Positions 56,280 through 64,000 of a DNA stretch of 64,000 nucleotides are shown here, piece by piece. Position 1 is the first letter of the stretch. Every line of letters starts with the position of its first letter. Made by a program: the position numbers and the translations under genes. Below the pieces are notes generated by a model, which was not told the origin of the DNA, searched no databases, and saw only the letters and a program-made list of their open reading frames with translations. The stretch is taken from contig JAECYW010000002.1 of NCBI GenBank assembly GCA_023014335.1, positions 1,240,001-1,304,000 on the forward strand. The letters are read 5' to 3'. The stretch comes from Galerina marginata (lineage: Eukaryota > Basidiomycota > Agaricomycetes > Agaricales > Galerinaceae).

Positions 56280-59200
56280 CTATCGCTTATGATATCTCAA
56301 GAACCGGGATGCAACTGAAATATTCGAATTAGGGAGTAGTTTCAGACAAGACAACACTGAGCACTTACTAATGGTGACAATAAGGTTGAAAACTGAAATG
56401 GATCAGATTTTTATGTAACGGGTCTGATAAAGGGCACTCACTGAAGTAGGAGAAGAGAATAAATGCATCCCTCCAACGATTCGAAAAGGCGATATTCAAG
56501 GGAACAAAGAATTCATCGCCAACCTTAAATTGACAGTATCTGCAACCCGCGGTGTCTAGGGGATTGTCAAGATAGCCCCCAAAGGTATTCACAAATGTCT
56601 GTGCCCATGCATAGCAGGTCTGTCCGGAGGGAGGATTAAATATGGCGAACTCATCCGGCTTGCATTTGATGACGAGGCCGCTACAAACAAGTGAGTCGAC
56701 TGAAAAAAAGCTGACGAAAAACTCGTACTGCAATTCAGTTGAAACCATAGCGGCTAGAGTACGCGTGTACGGGTCCAACTGATATAACCATGAGCGCCAG
56801 AAGCCGAGCATCGTTGGATAAGGAAGCGTAACACCGCAGAAGGTTGCAAGGACAAGCCCAATGAACGGATTGAAAAGGACGGCAACCTGGATTAGTCTTC
56901 AGTTGGAGGATCCTCAATCTGCTCCCAAATCTGCTCGAACGTACCTGAACGCTGGGAGATAACGCAGCGACCATTTGACCCAATGTCACGCCAAACAGCA
57001 ACATAAATATGATAATCAGCAGTTGAAAGCCGGTCCCATTGACTCCGGCACTTCCTTGCCCATATCCCATGGGATAGACCTAGAAGTCATTCAGTAGGTA
57101 GTTAAAAAAACAGACTTGTCGCGTACCATGAGGACCCAGTACAGGATACCGCATAAAATACTATATGGGATTTCTCCAATCAATTGACCAATTGCGAAGA
57201 CATATGGCGAATATATCCTGCTAGATGATTCTTATTAAGAGCAGGTGAGCTGGGTGGCCTTGGGACCGTGAATAACAAACGAGTAAATACCTCGAATGAA
57301 AATCCCTAGGGAATGCGAATGGGGTGAGTCAACTGCGACACGAAATCAAAATTGCCAGAACCCACGTCGATTCATAATAAACAATGGTTCGATTTGCGAC
57401 ATCACAATCGCAGGCAAGACAACAACCCAGAATCTGTTCAGAGATAAGGTCAGAATGAAGACCATAGGGGAAGGGGAGCAGCAGACATAGCAAATACTCT
57501 GAACTGGAGCTCTCTCACGCTCGTTCCCAGTTGTAAAAACGACAAAGAAATGAAAAAGGATATGAAACTGGATACAAACAGCCTCGTGAAGACGTAGTCG
57601 GGCGACCTCCACAAAGCTGTGTTGTTGCGTTGCACGACAGTCTTCAATTGGAAGAAAAAGGAGGTAGCATCTGCAGAAGGTTCAATTAATGGGGGAGTCA
57701 AGCCGATTAACCAAGGGAGACTCACAAGTGCTCATTTCCTTCTTATCCGTGTCAGGGTGCGATGCCGCCTCCTGTTTTATAGCGGCGATTTCTTCTTGAA
57801 CTTGCTTGTGTTCTGAGGACTCCCGCCAGATATCACTCCAGTCCCTGTCACCAATTCTAGGCGCGACACCAGCTCCAATTGCCTCGAGCATGTATTCGGC
57901 TGGGTTTACATTGGAGGGACAGGTAGCTCCATGCCGAGCGAAATATTCCCGGATAACACGCGAATCTTGACCAATATCCCCAAAATAAACAGTTTCGCCA
58001 CCTCGTTGCAACAGAAGCAGGCGATCGAAGCTTTCGAACAAGAGTGAAGACGGCTGGTGAATGGTGCATAGGATAGCTTGGCCTTGATCAGCCAGTTTCC
58101 TGAGGAATCGCACAAGGTTCCATGCGCTGGAAGGTAAGTGTAAGACAAAGCCGGTTTCAAGGTAAATCCAAAGAAATTGACCTTTGTGCATCAAGACCGG
58201 AAGTCGGCTCATCTAGGAAGAGTAACAGCTCTGGCTTGCTGGCTAGTTCGACGCCAATCGTCAGCCTCTTGCGTGCCTCCATGTCAAGACTAAAGACCAA
58301 AGCCTCGGATATATCCTGAAGTTCGAGTAGTTCTATCATTTCTTCGACATATTCCTCCTTCTCCTCTTTGGAGATGCTCTCTGGTTGTCGGAGGTAAGCA
58401 GAGAAACGCATTGCCTCACGAACGGTAGCAGTTCCTGAAGGTAAATGAGGAACGTTTTAATAGTAAATCATAATTAAGTCATACCTTCGTGAACGTCCAT
58501 TTGTTCCGCTGACACGTGATGTCAGCATATTATCGGAAAGCACATCATGAGGAAGGAGCGTACCATAAGCAGTGCCCCTTGCAAAATCCGAAGACAAAGG
58601 TCTGCCGTCCACTAAAACATCGCCGCTGACGACACCAATATTCTTTCGTTGGGCAAGGACATCGAGGCATGTGGTTTTACCTATGAAAAATATGAGTGCG
58701 ACAAATCAGCAGAAACGTTCCAAATGCATACCTGCACCACTAGCGCCCATTAGCGCTGTCAGAGTACCAGGCTTGACATAGCCCTGGACATCGTGGAGCA
58801 GTCGGCGAGGGCCCTCAGGGGTTGGAACATGGTAGTTGAGGTTTTCCCATGTAAATGTCCTGCGGCGTTTCCCGAGCTGTTGTTTTCTACTCCCAAAGTT
58901 CACCATTAAACGAAAATTCATATCACAACCGAGTGGGGAAAAGCTCACTTCTCTTCTTGGGTCACCACTTCTTTCTCGTCGACCTGTCCCCTGAGGAGCT
59001 TCTTCTCTCGTAGTTTTGCATTCAATTGCTTCGTCTCTTCGCTGTCTCTGGAGTATATCTTGATGGAAAGGTCTAGACCATATTGCTGAACGAGTCTTAG
59101 CACAATTCGACTTGGTTCTCAACCAAATATTCTTACGGGATAGAACTCCAATGCCAGAATTTGGGCCAATTGGAATACAATGAAGAAACCGACCAAAACA

Positions 59201-62200
59201 GGGAAATTGCGCCGCCATAGGTCCTTCGGATCCAAGCCATAACCTGCAGTAATGTATGACGCGCCGGGTATAATGTTACTGCCACGTTGCGCTCCGAAGA
59301 GAGTGCAGGTTTGGTTGGGCCCCAGGTCGGATCTGTGCAGACTCGAATGAGCAAGGACTCGGATACAACTTCTTCATTTGATTATTACTGACGGATATTT
59401 GACGACCCCAAAGCCATTTCGCGGAATAATCGAATTTCCGTCGCATGTCAGCTATCGAGTAGATCAGCACCACGCCCCAAAATGCAAAACACCAACAAAC
59501 CGTAATGCGTGTGAACTCGTTCTCCATACAAGCCTGCCACGCTGCAACTTCTCGTTACTCAGAAATTCTAACCAAGCCAACGGTTGACATACCATAGGCA
59601 ATAGGGTTCACATAATACTAGGGTAGTCGCTGGGGATCAACGCTGCCGTGGCTCAACGAATAACAGTACTTACAATCCAGAACAACCATCTTTTCATCTT
59701 TATTACTGGCAAGATATAGCCAGTATATTCGACGCTGGTACAGGGTCAGATTTTTTGTTCGTGAAAGGGTAAGGAATAAATAACTGACAAGTTTGGAATG
59801 AAGAAGACTGCAAGACGAAAAGCCGAATCAAAGTTGAAACACATCAGCCCGAAGGTGCGGAAAAATCCTTGCATCACCAGGTATGCAATATAATTGAACA
59901 GGTGGAATGTCCAGAATGCGCCCCCCGATCGGTGGAGCCCAGACAAGAAATAAACCAGAATATTGAATAGAAGGATGCGTAGGGCCGAAAATGGCATGTC
60001 GGCCAAAGTATTTGCAACAGCAATTGCAGAGGGTCTGTACATGCTATAACTGGTCTAAAGATGAAAACAGTCAGGTATGTCGCGCGCATCAGTATCACTT
60101 AGAGTCGCTTACTTGTTTGCGTAGAATGGGTCTTCCCAGCATTTGCATTGGCATCTAATAACTCCCGTCAACAATGGGTCATAGCAATAAATCAGATCAC
60201 TTGCCTCTCCAAAGGCGTCTAAGCAGGTTGTCAGTAAGGCAGCAAAAATAACACTGCCGCGGGTGAAAGCCCCGTTGGATGTTAGAGGCTGTTTATAGTA
60301 CGCTGCACCAATAACAATAGCCAGAATCTGTCCAAGCGGTGTCAAGTCAGGAGTACACAAGTAAGGGAGCAGGGTGTCAATACCATTGACAATGAGAAGC
60401 TTGTATACAGTTGAAATTTATCTTGCAATTTCTGCTGAAACTGCCGGACCGTCAATGCACGGATTTGCCCAGTAAAGCCAAGGGTATAAGGACTATTTTT
60501 CGAGACCCCCTTTTTCTTATCTGCAGCAACTGCCGATCGGAAAGCCTCCTGGTCTGCTTTTTCGGTTTCCATAAAAAGTTTATATTTTTCTAGGGAGTCG
60601 TCGTTGCCCCTAGCAAATGAAGAGGAAAGGAACGCATCTTCCAGTGCTTGCGGTGTTGACGGGGTGTCTTCAGCCGATCTTCCTGGTGCAAATCGTCGTT
60701 CGTTAGGATCTGTGCACCCTGTAAGATAATCGGCGGTGCTTTGACGAGGGAGTGATTGGAATCCTAAGTTTTCGAAATAGGCGCGAGCTTCCGATGGAGG
60801 ACCATAGAAAACCTGGCGACCTTCGTCGAGAATAAGAACCTTGTCGAATAGCTCGTAAATGCTTTCTCCGGCCTGATATCTGAGGGGAAAAGTGATAGGT
60901 CAACTTGAAGTGCACCGTATTTTGCAAGAAGTAGCTTACAGGGTAACAAAAGTCGTCTGCCCCAGAATGTCAGTCATAACCCGCAAACTTTTCACGAAGT
61001 CTAAAGCCGTGGATGCATCGAGACCTCGAGTAGAATTATCCCAGCACTGAACTCTTGCACGCGTCGCCATCATTTCGGCGATACTGACTCGCTTTCGTTC
61101 ACCGCCTGAAACTCCGCGGACAAATTCATCACCAACGAGCGTTTGCTTTGTGTGAGAGATATTTAGCATCCGAAGGACGGTGTCCGCTACTTCAGCGTCA
61201 AACTGTTGACGAGTCACGCCAGGTAAGCGACCGCCAGGTCCGGGGGTTTTACTATAATGGGTGGCGTCAACAACCGAAGTTTAACTGAATAAATTGAAGG
61301 CGCCTACGTCGATAATGCGAAAGCCAAGGTTTGAGCCACGGTCAAAGTCGCAATATGGATGTCATCTGTTCCGGACGAAGTTATCAGAATGGTACTGGGG
61401 AAAGTAGAAAGACGCAACAAACCCTCTTGATTGTAGACGACCTCTCCTTTGTAGTATTTACGCATTTCTTCGGCGTCAATACCTGCGTATAGCACGTTAC
61501 CAGACACGTTTGCGTAGCCTTCTCTACGATTGGAGATGGTTTTAAGGAAAGTGGAGCAACCCGAATCTGGGCATCCAAGGACGAGACACATCTCCCGAGG
61601 TTTCAAGACTCCCGACGATCTATGAATAAAAATTCGAGATCAATAAACATGGAAACGATGCATACCTGATGTAAAAACACGCACTTATGAAGAATTGTTC
61701 GAGTAGGAAAGCTTTTCTTGGACGGAAACAAAGGTGACATGAAGGACCAGATCCAGAAAATGGGGGCCATAAAGAAACTCAGAGTCGCGCCTGTGATATT
61801 ATGGGAGACATATAAATCGATATATAAGAAATTCTGTGGTCATACTCACCACCCAGAGTGCCAATATATATCTTGAAGCGACGGATGTTAAAAACACGAA
61901 CAATAGGTGGAAATATGGAACCAAAATTACCTTGCTGTCCATCCCTCCTGGCACATCCACTTGCAAGTCCTCCCAAACAACACCGACGTTCTAAAAAGCA
62001 GACAGAATTAATCCAAGCAAGGCAGGGAAATGGCGCCTGACTCGCCTTGTGCTTGATACCTGCCCTTTGATTCGCGTCATTCGAAGAGGTTAGGTATTCT
62101 CGGAGGTCAAAATGATCGGGATATGCGCCGGCCCCCTTTTCAATGTCGTTTGCCGCAGTGGTAGATTCAGTCGATTTGCTGGTGCTCCTCGCCGCCTCCG

Positions 62201-62360
62201 ATCGGATTGTAAGCTGCCTCGAGAGTTCGTTGAATTCCTTTTCTGCTCGAGCAACATCTACATGGTGGGGATTGGACCCCTGGGAAGTATCAATGATAGC
62301 ATGGACATTATCTCGAGGGTCGGTGAAATTTCCGCCCTCTACTTTTCGGAGGTCAGTCAT
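56280..62360 (-). CDS. PDR/ABCG full-size ABC transporter
   Basis: This is a pleiotropic drug resistance exporter with the reverse layout NBD1-TMD1-NBD2-TMD2. Translation is taken from the ATG at 62360 ([20 protein letters not shown]); a GTG three codons earlier is not used. NBD1 has an atypical P-loop ([14 protein letters not shown]), Q-loop [19 protein letters not shown], signature [13 protein letters not shown] and Walker B in [18 protein letters not shown]2 has [12 protein letters not shown], the degenerate signature [20 protein letters not shown] and [15 protein letters not shown]. This asymmetry is usual in the fungal PDR subfamily. TMD segments include [80 protein letters not shown] and [20 protein letters not shown]. 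The C-terminus ends SRFLRYHKR. Two introns, 61991-62045 and 60155-60204, use GC donors. Substrates are unknown; such pumps export toxins and azoles. Confidence 0.93.
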
Positions 62361-62460
62361 CTGTTGCACGTCGAGAGAGCGACCTTACGAAGTAGGGATT
62401 CCAAAAGTTCAGTGATTATATATATGTTTAGGCACCCTGACGCATGAACAACCCTCAACC

Positions 62461-62607
62461 ATGCGAACCCCTTTTAGCAAGGACCGTGTCATCGAAAACC
62501 TCCGGCAACATCTGGCCACACTGACTCAGAACAAGCCGGTTCCGGAGCAACCCCCGCTGCAAAAGGATTGCAAGAAATGCACATTGCCTCGATTCTGCGT
62601 ATCTTAA
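62461..62607 (+). CDS. Short ORF (48 aa) with a cysteine motif, divergent from the ABC transporter
   Basis: An ATG in a favourable context (CAACCATG) opens 48 codons: MRTPFSKDRVIENLRQHLAT, LTQNKPVPEQPPLQ, then KDCKKCTLPRFCVS and TAA. The CxxCx5C ending and protein-like composition are notable. It starts 100 bp from the divergent ABC start codon. It may be a microprotein, a first exon (a GTATCT donor overlaps the last codons) or chance. I do not recognise it. Confidence 0.25.
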   Translation: MRTPFSKDRVIENLRQHLATLTQNKPVPEQPPLQKDCKKCTLPRFCVS

Positions 62608-63395
62608 GTATAGCAGTGCGCGACAGATAAGCTATTCACCTCAAGGACTTCTTCAGGTTAGCCACGTTCATGATCGCGGAAATTATTGGATCATGAGAGT
62701 TGCTGAGGCATCTTGCTTTGTAACTCAATTTGTAAAACCATCTTACGCCTTAAAACTTAAAACGGCCCGATCGAGATATAACACCTTCGAATTTTCAAAA
62801 TGCCATAGCTAACAGGACTGTGGTGATACATATTTAGTGGTAACACTCACTTGTTGTACTTTCTCAACTCCTGCTATTCCCGCCAATACCATTCACAATA
62901 TGTCAATACCTATGGAGCTGAAATGTTTGACCTGGGGATAACCTGGGGATTTGTTTGAAAATTGGCTTGGACGGGAAACCAGGCTAGAAGCGCTATCGAT
63001 CGGTTGACTAAAATGCTGGCTGATCATAATCGTTAAGGTCCGTATTGTGAAAACGCTTGGTGCTTTACAAAGCTGAAATCCCCTTGCACTTACACACCCA
63101 CTGCAGTGGCGCCTTGACAAACCAGTGTTAATTGCTAATACAAATGATGAAGTCCCGACTCTGCCGAGTTGAGTCAGTCCCCACCGCGCCCGACGGTTCC
63201 GATGAACATGGTTGCGGTCTTAGGGAAAGCTTGAGACAGTTCAAAAGTATCGCTAAAGTATCGCACAACATTTTGCGAATTGCTCTGTGATAACCTATGT
63301 ATATGCAATTGCGATGATAAGTACGTGAAAACTTTTATGTGTGACTTACACCTGATCAATCTCCACCTAGGTAATGTGCAACTTGAAAGAAGTAG

Positions 63396-63490
63396 TAGTG
63401 TCTCGATAACTGGCTGTTTTTGTAAGGAGTCCGAATCGTTACTGTCCGACTAGAAACATCATCAGTATAATGAACTTCTCCCATTCCTCC
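63396..63490 (+). repeat. Diverged direct repeat, copy 1
   Basis: Shares TAGTG-TCTCGATAACTGGCTGTTT and CATCAGTATAATGAACTTCT with the copy near 63855-63920. An extra segment of about 25 bases lies between the two shared blocks in this copy. Confidence 0.5.
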
Positions 63491-63854
63491 AATAATCTTC
63501 ATCGCAGTCTACCTTTGATTAGTGCCATGGTCCACAAGGCAATGAGAGAGGTAACTAACCTTGTGGAAGTTGGTCGTTACATATAGAGTACTGTCTGTGA
63601 CTGTGACATTTTGTGACCCATCCAACTTTGGCACTCAACAAAGATTCCCCTCACTTTAATTTCTAAATTTGGTGAAAGGCAAGTTCTAAAAGGCATCTTA
63701 GTACTTTCTTATCTAATCTAGACCGTGTTTTATGGTAATATGGTTGGCTTATGGGGTACACAATTCCCTGATAATTAATGTGGGGTTCAGTTAACCGGTA
63801 CCGTCTTTCGTTCTAAAGACGCAGATTGCTGTGCGTTATATAAAATTGCAGGTG

Positions 63855-63920
63855 TTAGTGCTCGGTAAACTGGCTGTTTCCGTATGGGACCCCGTCAGTA
63901 TAATAAACTCCTCCTCCAGG
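63855..63920 (+). repeat. Diverged direct repeat, copy 2
   Basis: Shares TAGTG-CTCGGTAAACTGGCTGTTT and CGTCAGTATAATAAACTCCT with the copy at 63396-63490, about 460 bp away. It is shorter between the two shared blocks. Confidence 0.5.
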
Positions 63921-64000
63921 CCTAAGGATGTCGAGCTACGCTGTCAGACATCATTAATGCATCATTGTCTGAGCCGTCGACCGATTCCCAGCGCCGTTTA

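Larger units (their letters stand above)
62608..64000. other. Gene-poor right end with a diverged direct repeat
   Basis: No convincing coding gene is visible in 1.4 kb; frames over 60 codons (62893-63120, 63174-63359, both - strand) have no protein character. Two related segments occur in direct orientation: 63396-63490 and 63855-63920. Both contain TAGTG, CTCG(A/G)TAA, ACTGGCTGTTT and CAGTATAATRAACTYCTCC words in the same order. This could be the remnant of a repeat element whose remainder lies outside the window. Confidence 0.4.

Noticed and set aside
62608..64000. LTR retrotransposon end
   Set aside because: The direct repeat is too short and diverged, and no TG...CA ends, primer-binding site or polymerase frame is visible in the window.

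Overview
The window is nuclear DNA of a basidiomycete fungus, most probably an agaricomycete. The protein-coding genes carry many short spliceosomal introns of about 50-65 bp, two of them flanking exons of only 7 and 9 bases. The gene set is typical of filamentous fungi: a chitin-synthase activator, the exocyst, a PDR-type ABC transporter, an allantoate-permease-type MFS carrier, a Baeyer-Villiger-type monooxygenase and a split tRNA gene. Nothing looks prokaryotic or viral, and I found no CRISPR array, rRNA or intact autonomous transposon.

Left third (1-20 kb): the start of a coiled-coil protein (- strand, cut by the window edge), RNase H1 (-), the RAD5-type HIRAN/SNF2/RING repair helicase (-), which shares a 186-bp divergent promoter with the CCT7 chaperonin subunit (+), an MFS transporter (+), a membrane-anchored glycosyltransferase-like protein with an HVRRGD motif (-), a poorly resolved secreted low-complexity protein (-) and a CDF-family metal transporter of the DxxxD (probably manganese) type (+).

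Middle (20-45 kb): a germinal-centre-type STE20 kinase (+), AP-3 delta adaptin (-), a RhoGEF (DH) protein (+), an FAD monooxygenase (+), exocyst EXO84 (-) and the SKT5/CHS4-like chitin synthase activator (+) separated by only 88 bp between start codons, an intron-containing tRNA-Trp(CCA), a tandem pair of MDR-family oxidoreductases, and the alpha subunit of methylcrotonyl-CoA carboxylase (+).

Right third (44-64 kb): tRNA dihydrouridine synthase DUS2 (-), calnexin (-), the U5 snRNP GTPase SNU114 (-), a 637-bp MITE with 23-bp terminal inverted repeats and a TAA target duplication, prefoldin subunit 1 (+), a small unknown protein (+), a TPR protein (+), a PDR/ABCG full transporter (-), and about 1.6 kb of gene-poor DNA with a diverged direct repeat.

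Most genes are housekeeping and unrelated to one another. The functional groupings I can defend are the EXO84/SKT5 pair (polarised secretion and chitin deposition) and the RAD5 promoter with its three ACGCGT boxes. A recurring oddity is single-base frame breaks inside otherwise well-conserved genes (CCT7, MFS, CDF, RhoGEF, MDR copy 1, MCC alpha three times). Several lie in mononucleotide runs and are best explained by homopolymer-length errors in the assembly rather than by gene decay. I did not find a convincing undescribed multi-gene system. The most unusual items are the MITE with its helically spaced ACGCGT boxes, three GC-AG introns, the hairpin in the tRNA intron, and the two micro-exons.
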